Of a stretch of DNA of 54,618 bases, positions 25,493 through 33,387 are shown one piece after another. The stretch's first letter is position 1. The number at the start of each line of letters is the position of its first letter. The stretch is from an uncultured Lachnospiraceae bacterium. Its GTDB lineage: Bacteria > Bacillota > Clostridia > Lachnospirales > Lachnospiraceae. The translations under genes and the position numbers were made by a program. The notes beneath the pieces are model-generated. The model was not told the DNA's origin, did not search any database, and saw nothing but the letters and a program-made list of their open reading frames with translations. Where the stretch lies: assembly GCA_902789555.1 (NCBI GenBank), contig CADAOF010000016.1:1-54618 (forward strand). The letters run 5' to 3'.

Positions 25493-26836
25493 ATGAAACT
25501 GAAAACATCACTGGGGACCCTGATCGGGCGGGAAACGGAAGACGGATATGAATTCCTCGGCGTACCTTATGCGCGGGCGGAGCGCTTCGGCTACGCGAAG
25601 CCGGTAAGCAGCTGGGAGGGCGAGCTTGACGCATCCTCCTTCGGCGCGGCCTGCCCGCAGTACCGGATGTATTTCCCGCAGCTCGAAAACCCGGAGCGGC
25701 GCTTTTACCATAAGGAATTCCGGGACGGCTTATCCTTCAATTATGACGAAGACTGCCTGAACCTGAACATTTACGCGCCGAAAGAGGCGGAAAGATGTCC
25801 GGTCATCGTTTTCATTCACGGCGGCGGCTTCAACTCCGGCGCGAATTCGGAAGAGCCGTTCCGCGGCGGGGAGTACGCGAAACGCGGGATCGTCACGGTC
25901 TTCATCAACTACCGGGTCGGTGTCCTGGGGTATCTCACGCACGCGGAGATCAAAAAGGAATACGGCCGGGAGGGGAATTTCGGGCTGGACGACCAGCTGA
26001 CGGCGATCCGCTTCGTGAAGGCGCACATCGCGGAGTTCGGCGGCGATCCGGACAACATCACCCTTATGGGGCAGAGCGCCGGGGCAATCTCAATCCAGTA
26101 TCTCTGCCTGAACCATGACCTCATCGGGCTTTTCCGACGCGCAGTCATGATGTCCGGCGGGGGCATGTTCCCGCGCTTTGCCCTGCCGAGACCGGCGGAG
26201 GAGACGCGCCCCTACTGGCTGGAACTGATGGCGCGCTGCGGCTGCAAGACCTTTGCCGCGCTGCGGGCGCTGCCGATAAAGGAACTCCTCACTGCGGAGC
26301 AGGAGATGAAAACGGAGCGGAAGGATGCGACCTACCACACCATGCCGGTCGTGGACGGCGTACTCATCCCGGACCGTATTGACCGCCTGATCGAACTGCC
26401 GCTGCCGCTTTCCTACATGATCGGCTTCACGAACAACGACATGTATGCGCCGGTCATGGCGCACATCGGCACGAAGTTCGGCCGGGCAAACGGCGCCTAT
26501 CTCTATTATTTCGATCTGGACGCCCCGGGGGATCACAACGCGGCCTTCCATTCCTGCGACCTCCGCTATGCCTTCGGGCGCCTTGAACAGTCCTGGCGGC
26601 CGTACGGGGAGCGTGATCACGAAGCCTCCCGCGAAATGATGGAATATATCGCGAATTTCGTGCGGACGGGCGATCCGAACGGGGAAGGCCTCCCGGCATG
26701 GAAGCCGGCGGCAAAGCATGACGGGGCAGTGCTCTGCTTCAGAAAGGCGCGGACCGTGATGGGGCGGCCGGATTATGCAAAGATGACGAAAAACATGCTG
26801 ACCAAGGGAGATCCGAAGGATGAAGTTCAGGCATGA
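25493..26836 (+). CDS. Carboxylesterase type B
   Basis: A 447-residue type-B carboxylesterase. The oxyanion loop is HGGGFNSGANSEEP, the nucleophile is S195 in GQSAGA, and the catalytic His is in AAFHSCDLRYAFG, matching the family. No signal peptide, so cytoplasmic. It overlaps the GH31 gene by 17 bases, suggesting that the two act on one acylated glycoside. Confidence 0.9.
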   Translation: MKLKTSLGTLIGRETEDGYEFLGVPYARAERFGYAKPVSSWEGELDASSFGAACPQYRMYFPQLENPERRFYHKEFRDGLSFNYDEDCLNLNIYAPKEAERCPVIVFIHGGGFNSGANSEEPFRGGEYAKRGIVTVFINYRVGVLGYLTHAEIKKEYGREGNFGLDDQLTAIRFVKAHIAEFGGDPDNITLMGQSAGAISIQYLCLNHDLIGLFRRAVMMSGGGMFPRFALPRPAEETRPYWLELMARCGCKTFAALRALPIKELLTAEQEMKTERKDATYHTMPVVDGVLIPDRIDRLIELPLPLSYMIGFTNNDMYAPVMAHIGTKFGRANGAYLYYFDLDAPGDHNAAFHSCDLRYAFGRLEQSWRPYGERDHEASREMMEYIANFVRTGDPNGEGLPAWKPAAKHDGAVLCFRKARTVMGRPDYAKMTKNMLTKGDPKDEVQA

Positions 26837-28835
26837 TTTTACCTTAAGCGAAGCCGGCGCGTCCCACCGCATTTACCGGGCGGACGGCGTCAGCATGCGG
26901 ATCGATTTTTTCGACCATGTCCTGCGCACGGCGCTGATCAGGGACGGGCGGGATCTGCTCCCGACCTGGAGCGTCTGCCCGGACGGTAACTGTCCCCTTG
27001 AAGGGCGGGATAAGCTGAGCACGGAAGGTTTTGTTCTTGAAAATCCCGCGGTGGAAGAGGATGAAGAGACGGTCCGCTTTACGCTTTCCGGGGTGCGTTT
27101 CCGCATTGAAAAGAGAAACTTCCGCATCAGCGCCGAAAATGAGCGCGGCGTTTTTTACTGCGACCGGAGCGGCCTTGCCATGAATTTTGACGGGGAGCTC
27201 GGCGACGGGAGCGTGCATTTTACGGCGCGGGAAGAAGGGCAGCGCATCTTCGGCCTCGGCGACAAGGGCGGCATGGTCAACAAGAACGGCAGGAGTTTTG
27301 CACTCGGCGCCGGCGACGCCATGGGCTTTAAGGCCGAATACATGGATCCGCTGTATAAGCACTGGCCGTTTTTCCTCTGCGAAAACAAGGCCGGGAGCTA
27401 CGGTCTGTTTTACGATACGATGAGCGGCGGGCGCGTGAACTTCGGCGAAGAGCACGACAACTATTTTGAACCCTTCAATTCGGTCTGCTATGAAGAGGAA
27501 AACATGGTCTTTTACCTGATCCTCGGCAGCGTGCCGGAGATCATCCGCCGTTTCAACGCCCTCTGCGGCGGGATCAGGGAGGTGCCGGAGCGGGCTTTCC
27601 GCTATTACGGCAGCACCATGGAGTATACGGACTCTGAAAATGCCCAGGAACGGATAGAAGGTTTTGCGAAGCAGTGCGAAGCGTGCGGGATCCTCGCGGG
27701 CGGCTTTTACATGTCGAGCGGCTACACCGATCACGAAGGAAAACGCTGCGTCTTCCACTGGAACCGAAGCAGGATCCCTTCCCCGGAAGGGCTTGCGGAT
27801 TATTTTGCCGCGCGCGGCATGGAGATCCTGCCAAACGTGAAGCCGGCTTTCCTGACGGACCATCCCCTGTACCCGGAACTGGCCCGGCAAGGCCTCTTCC
27901 TGCATTACGCGGACGGAACGCCGGCGCTCTTTCCTTTCTGGGGCGGCATGGCGAGCTATCTGGACTTCACGAATCCCGCGGCGTACGCTTTCTGGAAAAC
28001 GTGCGTGCGGACACAGCTCGCGGACAAGGGCTACCGCAGCATCTGGAACGACAACAACGAATATGACGTCTGGGATAAGGACGTATTTGCCTGCGGCTTC
28101 GGAAAACCGGTCAGCGCCCGGCTGATCCGTCCGCTGTTCGCCCTGCTGATGAGCCGGGCGAGCCGGGAAGCCGTGACGGAGGCGGGAGAAGCGCCGGAAG
28201 GACCTCTCTTCATGGTTTCCCGCGCGGGTATGCCCGGTGTGCAGCGCTATGCGACGACCTGGACCGGGGACAATTACACAAGATTCCGGGAACTGCGCTT
28301 TAACCATTACCAGGCGATGACGATGGCGCTCTCCGGCTTTGCCTTTTTCGGGCAGGACATCGGCGGCTTTTTCGGACCGAGGCCGGATCCGGAGCTGTTC
28401 CTGCGCTGGCTGCAGTACGGCCTCTTCATGCCCCGCTTCGTTCTCCATTCATGGAAGCCGGGCGAGCCTTCCACCATGCCCTGGCTCTATCCGGAACTGC
28501 TGCCGCAGGTCAAGCGGATCTTCGCCCTGCGCGAGCGATTCATCCCCTATCTTGCCGCGGAAATGCGGCGGGCCGTGAAGAAGAACGAGCCGCTGGTCTA
28601 TCCGGTCTTCCTGCGCGATGAGGCGTACGATCCCGAGGCAGACTGCTTCTTCTTCGGCGACAGGATCCTCGCCTGCCCCGTGCTGGACGAAGGCATGACC
28701 GAAGTGAACGTCAGGCTCCCGGAATGCGGGGCAGACTTCCGCCTCCGCGGCGAAGGAGGCATCATAAAAGGAGGCGCTGCGGTAACGGTACCGTGCGCCC
28801 CCTCTGACGAACCGGTCTGGTTCGAACTCATTTGA
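26820..28835 (+). CDS. GH31 family glycoside hydrolase
   Basis: A 671-residue GH31 enzyme (alpha-glucosidase/alpha-xylosidase clan) in the cytoplasm. The nucleophile is D411 in IWNDNNEYDV (usually WxDMNE) and the acid/base is D484 in TWTGDN. The N-terminal beta domain carries RIFGLGDKGGMVNKNG, the usual GH31 entry signature. Substrate not certain: alpha-glucosidase or transglucosidase are likely, the altered WNDNNE hints at a subgroup. It overlaps the carboxylesterase by 17 bases. It ends only 2 bases before the stop of the convergent symporter gene, with no terminator between. Confidence 0.9.
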   Translation: MKFRHDFTLSEAGASHRIYRADGVSMRIDFFDHVLRTALIRDGRDLLPTWSVCPDGNCPLEGRDKLSTEGFVLENPAVEEDEETVRFTLSGVRFRIEKRNFRISAENERGVFYCDRSGLAMNFDGELGDGSVHFTAREEGQRIFGLGDKGGMVNKNGRSFALGAGDAMGFKAEYMDPLYKHWPFFLCENKAGSYGLFYDTMSGGRVNFGEEHDNYFEPFNSVCYEEENMVFYLILGSVPEIIRRFNALCGGIREVPERAFRYYGSTMEYTDSENAQERIEGFAKQCEACGILAGGFYMSSGYTDHEGKRCVFHWNRSRIPSPEGLADYFAARGMEILPNVKPAFLTDHPLYPELARQGLFLHYADGTPALFPFWGGMASYLDFTNPAAYAFWKTCVRTQLADKGYRSIWNDNNEYDVWDKDVFACGFGKPVSARLIRPLFALLMSRASREAVTEAGEAPEGPLFMVSRAGMPGVQRYATTWTGDNYTRFRELRFNHYQAMTMALSGFAFFGQDIGGFFGPRPDPELFLRWLQYGLFMPRFVLHSWKPGEPSTMPWLYPELLPQVKRIFALRERFIPYLAAEMRRAVKKNEPLVYPVFLRDEAYDPEADCFFFGDRILACPVLDEGMTEVNVRLPECGADFRLRGEGGIIKGGAAVTVPCAPSDEPVWFELI

Positions 28836-28837
28836 GA

Positions 28838-30319
28838 TCAGATGTCGATCTCCTGATTTTCATAGGCTTCTTTGAGCTTCAGTTCCTTTGCGAGCTGGAG
28901 CTCTTCCGTTTTTTTGCGGCTTAAGGGATAGAAGATCAGCAGGATGACGGCCATGATGCCGAACATGATCGCGGGGATAAGCGTCCCCAGATCGTACATG
29001 ATCTTCAGGTTGGACAATGTCTGCACCGCACCCTTCTCATATTTGTAATCCATGCCGAGGAGGGCCCCGTTCACGCAGATGGCGGCGAGGACCTGGCCGA
29101 CTTTCCGGAAGAGGTTGAAGACAGAATAGGCCGTGCCGTCGTCCCGGCTGCCGGTCTTCACCTCAATGTCATCGATCGCATCGGTCACCATGGCCCAGAG
29201 CTGCATGACGAGGGTCGTAAGCCCGAAGCCGCTGACGAGATTCATGAGAAGGAAGACCCACATCAGGACGGAAGGATCCATCCCGCGCAGGAAGAAGAGC
29301 AGGAGATTCGCTGCGGCGGCGAGCGTCATGCCGACGGCGGTCACTTCCTTCTTGCCCTTCGCGCGGGTCAGCTTCGGCAGGAAGAACATGAAGACGATCA
29401 TGGGCGAGTAGGTGCAGGCCTGCGTCGCCAGATTCATCCAGTTGGCATGGAAGTAGTCGTTGAAGAGGTAGGTATAGAAACTCTGCGTGAACATCTGCCC
29501 GGCCAGGAGGAGCATGGAGACCAAGGTGACGGTCACGAAGGCGCGGTTGTGAAAAAGGAGCGTGATCGCCTTTTTCGCGGCGCCCGGCTGCGGCGGCTGA
29601 GGCTTCGTCTTTACACGCTCGCGGTTCAGGAAGAAAGCGACGATCAGCATGACGAAGGAAACGGCGGCCATGATGATGACGCCCCTGATCACCGGCGCGT
29701 ACTGCATGTCCGTGATCACCTTGCCGTTCTCGCCGATCACCGGTTTTCCGGCGGCGTCCAGGCGGTCCGCGTAGGCGAAGCTCGCAATAAGCAGCACCGG
29801 GATGGAGCCGAGCGCGGCGCCGATGGAGCGGAAGACCGAGAGCTTGCTGCGCTCATGCGCATCGGTCGTCACGACGGAGGCCAGAGAGCCGTAGGGAATC
29901 TGCAGCACCGTATAGGCCATGCCGAACAGGATATAGGTGAGCGTGGCATACAGCGCTGTCACGAAGCCGTGGCCGTCCTCACCGATGCCCGGGAGTTTCA
30001 GGAACATGAGCACCGCGGAAATGGCCAGCGGAAGCGCCGCGACCAGGATCCATTTACGATAGCGGCCGGACTTTCCTGGCTTTGCCGTGTCGGCGATGCG
30101 GCCCATGATCGGGTCGTTGATGCCGTCCCAGACCCGCGCGACGATGAACATGATCATGATGAAGAGCGGGCTCAGGTGGAAGATGTCCGTGTAGAATTTC
30201 TGCAGCAGCGTGGTCACGAGAGAAAAGACGAGGCAGCCTGCCGTGTCGATCATGGCGTAGCCGACGTAGTCCTTCGCCTTCAGCCCGCTGGTCCGGGCGA
30301 TATAGCTTTGTTCTGTCAT
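28838..30319 (-). CDS. GPH family glycoside:cation symporter (second copy)
   Basis: A 493-residue symporter with twelve helices; KDYVGYAMIDTAGCLVFSL and ARVWDGINDPIMGRIADTAKPGKSGRYRKW are GPH landmarks. It is divergent from the first GPH symporter and likely moves another sugar, plausibly the substrate of the neighbouring GH31. GGAGG precedes ATG 30319. Convergent with GH31 at a 2-base gap, which implies overlapping 3' ends. Confidence 0.92.
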   Translation of the reverse strand: MTEQSYIARTSGLKAKDYVGYAMIDTAGCLVFSLVTTLLQKFYTDIFHLSPLFIMIMFIVARVWDGINDPIMGRIADTAKPGKSGRYRKWILVAALPLAISAVLMFLKLPGIGEDGHGFVTALYATLTYILFGMAYTVLQIPYGSLASVVTTDAHERSKLSVFRSIGAALGSIPVLLIASFAYADRLDAAGKPVIGENGKVITDMQYAPVIRGVIIMAAVSFVMLIVAFFLNRERVKTKPQPPQPGAAKKAITLLFHNRAFVTVTLVSMLLLAGQMFTQSFYTYLFNDYFHANWMNLATQACTYSPMIVFMFFLPKLTRAKGKKEVTAVGMTLAAAANLLLFFLRGMDPSVLMWVFLLMNLVSGFGLTTLVMQLWAMVTDAIDDIEVKTGSRDDGTAYSVFNLFRKVGQVLAAICVNGALLGMDYKYEKGAVQTLSNLKIMYDLGTLIPAIMFGIMAVILLIFYPLSRKKTEELQLAKELKLKEAYENQEIDI

Positions 30320-30441
30320 TCTGTTTTCCTCCGCGGCTGACCCATCGTGCGGTCAGCATCCGTTGCCGTCATCATAGCACGGTTTCGGTGAAAAGAGAAG
30401 ACGCTTCCCCGGCTGCCGAGCGCAGGCGGCTCAGTTTTTTC

Positions 30442-30470
30442 TTGAAAAACCGGCGCGTACATATTATGAT
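30442..30470 (+). promoter_or_regulatory. Promoter of the serine acetyltransferase gene
   Basis: TTGAAA (30442-30447) and TATGAT (30465-30470), 17-base spacer. Confidence 0.65.
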
Positions 30471-30471
30471 T

Positions 30472-30511
30472 AAGACTGTCTTTCGCGGCGCGGAGGACAG
30501 TCTTTTTTCAG
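30472..30511 (+). terminator. Terminator-like hairpin in the 5' leader
   Basis: AAGACTGTC (30472-30480) pairs with GACAGTCTT (30496-30504), followed by T's to about 30508. It lies directly behind the promoter and a few bases before the ribosome binding site of the next gene, in the correct orientation for an attenuator. Part of the left arm may precede the transcription start, which would weaken this idea. Confidence 0.5.
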
Positions 30512-30522
30512 GAGCAGTATCG

Positions 30523-31305
30523 ATGAAAGGCAATTATCTGGGACTTAAAAATACGGTCAGGGAGGCACTGGACCATTTCTTCGCAGCGCTGTACCCGCGG
30601 CATTTCGGAGCGGAGGAGCATTTTGAGGAGGCGGAAAAGAAGAGGTTGGAGCATTCCCTCTTCAAGGACACACTTCTGAAATCAATGAAATATTTCCTGG
30701 ATGAAAAATGCGCAGAAAACGTTTTTGCAAGTCTCGAGGAAAAATTGCCGGAGATCGCCGCGCTGATCGGGACCGACATCCAGGCGGCCTACGAGGGAGA
30801 CCCTGCGGCCATGAGCACCGACGAGGTGATCCTTTCCTATCCGGCCTTCCCGGCGATCTCTGCCTACCGCCTCGCGCACGAACTGTACCTGCTGAAGGTC
30901 CCGGTGGTGCCCCGCATGATGACGGAACTGGAACACAGTTCGACCGGGATCGACATCCACCCCGGCGCGTCCATCGGCCCGTACTTCTTCATCGACCACG
31001 GGACCGGCGTCGTCATCGGTGAGACCACGACCATCGGCGAGCATGTGAAGCTTTATCAGCACGTGACCCTCGGGGCGAAGAGCTTTGAGCTGAACCCGGA
31101 CGGCACGCCCGTCAAGGGCATCAAGCGCCATCCGGACGTGGGCGACCGCGTGGTCATCTACTCCGGCGCGACCGTGCTCGGCGGCCGTACGAAGATCGGC
31201 CACGACGCCGTGATCGGCGGCAACACCTGGGTTACCTCGAGCGTCGAACCTTACGAGACCGTGTCCATCCGGGCTTACCGCAGTACCCGCGGACCGGAGG
31301 AATAA
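30523..31305 (+). CDS. cysE: Serine O-acetyltransferase
   Basis: The enzyme makes O-acetylserine from serine and acetyl-CoA, the precursor of cysteine. Start chosen at ATG 30523 with AGGAG upstream; the open frame back to 30388 spans the promoter and hairpin. The 260-residue protein has an N-terminal helical domain and a left-handed beta-helix of hexapeptide repeats (IDIHPGASIG, IGETTTIG, KIGHDAVIGGNTWV). Conserved catalytic His are in DIHPGA and FIDHGTG. It is a single gene with no cysK nearby; the N-terminal domain resembles EpsC-type enzymes. Confidence 0.88.
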   Translation: MKGNYLGLKNTVREALDHFFAALYPRHFGAEEHFEEAEKKRLEHSLFKDTLLKSMKYFLDEKCAENVFASLEEKLPEIAALIGTDIQAAYEGDPAAMSTDEVILSYPAFPAISAYRLAHELYLLKVPVVPRMMTELEHSSTGIDIHPGASIGPYFFIDHGTGVVIGETTTIGEHVKLYQHVTLGAKSFELNPDGTPVKGIKRHPDVGDRVVIYSGATVLGGRTKIGHDAVIGGNTWVTSSVEPYETVSIRAYRSTRGPEE

Positions 31306-31350
31306 TAAGGGTAGGAATGAATACGGTAAGGTACAAGCCATGATAAGCAC

Positions 31351-31433
31351 TGTCATTCTGAGCGAAGGCTCCGCAGGAGCCGCAGTCGAAGAATCCTTCA
31401 ATGAGAAAATCCTTCGCTTCGCTCAGGATGACA
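31351..31433. repeat. Inverted repeat element, non-coding (17-bp arms)
   Basis: TGTCATTCTGAGCGAAG (31351-31367) and its complement CTTCGCTCAGGATGACA (31417-31433) match at 16 of 17 positions. This is the well-known dispersed repeat type that gives translated phrases such as LSEAKDF; a truncated relative seems to lie near 39381-39397. It sits in the 290-base gap between the serine acetyltransferase gene and the sulfatase-like gene. Confidence 0.75.
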
Positions 31434-31491
31434 TTTTTTGGCAATGACATTTTTGGGCGACGACATTTCTTGGCGATGACAGTGAGTGGGG
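31428..31491. repeat. Tandem repeat, 16-base period, four copies
   Basis: Four adjacent degenerate units of 16 bases start with ATGACATTTTTTGGCA and continue as ATGACATTTTTGGGCG, ACGACATTTCTTGGCG and ATGACAGTGAGTGGGG. They begin inside the right arm of the inverted repeat. A short variable-number repeat is plausible. Confidence 0.7.
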
Positions 31492-31520
31492 AAGTCAGAA
31501 GCCCGTGAGTGAGGAAAATC

Positions 31521-31549
31521 TTGATTTTGCGACGTCATGTGTGTATGAT
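31521..31549 (+). promoter_or_regulatory. Promoter of the sulfatase-like gene
   Basis: TTGATT (31521-31526) and TATGAT (31544-31549) with 17-base spacer. It lies inside the longest open frame and so fixes the start at 31598. Confidence 0.7.
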
Positions 31550-31597
31550 GATAATGGCGAAAGGTGTACTTTTTGCCAAAGCATGACGGAGGAGATC

Positions 31598-33331
31598 ATG
31601 GATAAAAAAGCCAATGACAATAAAAGAAAAATGAGGTTGGGGCTGCCGTTTCTCATCGGAGCGGCCGGTGCCCTGACCTTTTGTTTTTTCAGCGTGACGG
31701 AGGTCTTTGCGGGCAACCGTGCGGAGCTCCTGTTCAACCTGAAGGATTTCATCTGGTGGATCCTGTTCGCAGCAGTCTGCGTGACGGTCATCGCCGCTGC
31801 CCTCATTGCCGTTCCCCGCGGGAAGGCGAGCCGCATCGTCGGTGCTGTCTTCGTGTGGCTGACCGTGATGGGCTGGGCGCAGGGGACTTTCCTCAACAGT
31901 TCGTCAGGCCTTGCCGGCGATGACCGCGAAGCCTTTGAACTTGGCACGCCCGCCGTCATCAACCTGATCATCTGGATCGCTGCGCTCGCCGGGATCCTCT
32001 TCACTGCGCTGAAACTGAAAGAAGAGTCCCTGCGGACCGCCGCCGCAGTCCTGATGATCGCGGTCATCGGCATGCAGGCCGTCGGCTTCCTGACGAATCT
32101 GCCGCGCATCACGAAGGACCGCTTTGCCATGGCTGCCGAAGAGGGAGAGGGCACCGATGACAACGACATGCTGATCGCGGCCAGCTACCTGTCCATAGAC
32201 GGCATGACCGAGACAGCGTCGAAGAACAACGTCTACGTGCTGATCCTGGACCGCCTGGACGTCTACTATGTCGAAAACATCATGAAGGAAGATCCGGATT
32301 TCTTTGCGCCGCTTTCCGGTTTCACCTATTACAATGACAACCTGTCCCTTTACAGCCGCACCTTCCCTGCTGCGGCGACCATCATTGCGGGGCAGGACGG
32401 CGACCTGAAGCCCTCGAACGAGACCTTCTTCCGGACGGTCTACGGTACTTCGCCCTTCCTGAAAGATCTGAAGGACAACGGCTACAAGATCAAGCTTTAC
32501 GCCCCTTCCTACTACGCCTATCGGAGCGGCAGGTCCCTCTACGGCATCGCCGACAACATGGCCAGCTATACCGGCTACCACGTGGACCGTCCGGCCGATC
32601 TTTCCGCGGACCTTCTGCTGCTTTCGGTCTACAAGGCAGCGCCCACGCTGCTGAAACCGCTTTTCGAGATCTCCACGGGGACTTTCGAAAATTACGTCAC
32701 CTACTATGCCTCTTCGCCGCAGGCCGGCTGGGATGATTTCGGCTTCTATCAGGTCCTGACGGAAAAAGGCCTTTCAGACGGAGGCTATGAGAACGCCTAT
32801 ACCTACCTGCACTTCCATGGTGCGCATGATCCTTACGAAATCGATGAGAACGTCCAAAAGGTGGAGAAAGGCTCCGCGAACGGCCAGGTGAAGGGTGATT
32901 TCCGCATCCTGTACGAGCTCTTCGATCAGTTGAAGACGAAAGGCCTCTACGAGCAGGCAACGATCATCATCACGGGCGACCACCCGCGCGCCCACTCGGA
33001 CAGCAAAGTCCCGACCCAGGCCCGCGTGACGGCGCTTTTCGTGAAGGAAGCCGGCCGGAACGGCGAGCCGTTTGCGGTCAGCACCGCACAGGTCTCGCAG
33101 GAAAACCTCGCGGCGACGATCGTGAAGTCCGCAGGCCTCGCAACGACTCACGATTACGGCCCCGCCTACAGCGAAGTCCCGGAAGGCGTGGATCAGGTCC
33201 GCTACCACCAGTTCCAGCAGGTGACCGACGCCGGGAACATCATCCTGCGCTACCGCGTGGAAGGCCCCGGCAATGATTTTAAGAACTGGAGCATCGATTC
33301 CGAGATCAATATCGGGAAACTGTACAAATAA
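31598..33331 (+). CDS. Membrane-anchored sulfatase-like hydrolase (LTA synthase type)
   Basis: Start chosen at ATG 31598, with GGAGG 5 bases upstream. The 577-residue protein has four membrane helices (about 15-180) and an extracellular domain of the alkaline-phosphatase superfamily. Visible metal-site residues are the Asp in YVLILDRLD, the Thr in YSRTFPAAATI (nucleophile position), the His in HFHGAHDP and the Asp-His in TGDHPRAH. It resembles lipoteichoic-acid synthases and phosphoethanolamine transferases, which transfer phospho-head groups on the cell surface. Substrate not determinable. Confidence 0.8.
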   Translation: MDKKANDNKRKMRLGLPFLIGAAGALTFCFFSVTEVFAGNRAELLFNLKDFIWWILFAAVCVTVIAAALIAVPRGKASRIVGAVFVWLTVMGWAQGTFLNSSSGLAGDDREAFELGTPAVINLIIWIAALAGILFTALKLKEESLRTAAAVLMIAVIGMQAVGFLTNLPRITKDRFAMAAEEGEGTDDNDMLIAASYLSIDGMTETASKNNVYVLILDRLDVYYVENIMKEDPDFFAPLSGFTYYNDNLSLYSRTFPAAATIIAGQDGDLKPSNETFFRTVYGTSPFLKDLKDNGYKIKLYAPSYYAYRSGRSLYGIADNMASYTGYHVDRPADLSADLLLLSVYKAAPTLLKPLFEISTGTFENYVTYYASSPQAGWDDFGFYQVLTEKGLSDGGYENAYTYLHFHGAHDPYEIDENVQKVEKGSANGQVKGDFRILYELFDQLKTKGLYEQATIIITGDHPRAHSDSKVPTQARVTALFVKEAGRNGEPFAVSTAQVSQENLAATIVKSAGLATTHDYGPAYSEVPEGVDQVRYHQFQQVTDAGNIILRYRVEGPGNDFKNWSIDSEINIGKLYK

Positions 33332-33387
33332 CGGTACATTTCGGCAATCAGCGATAAATAAGTCATTAATAAACGGAAGGAAACTGT

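Noticed and set aside
31232-31450. Short ORF giving LSEAKDF-type peptide
   Set aside because: This phrase is the known translation of a dispersed non-coding repeat, not a gene.
31351-31491. CRISPR array
   Set aside because: The 16-base units are adjacent and degenerate with no unique spacers, and no cas genes are present.
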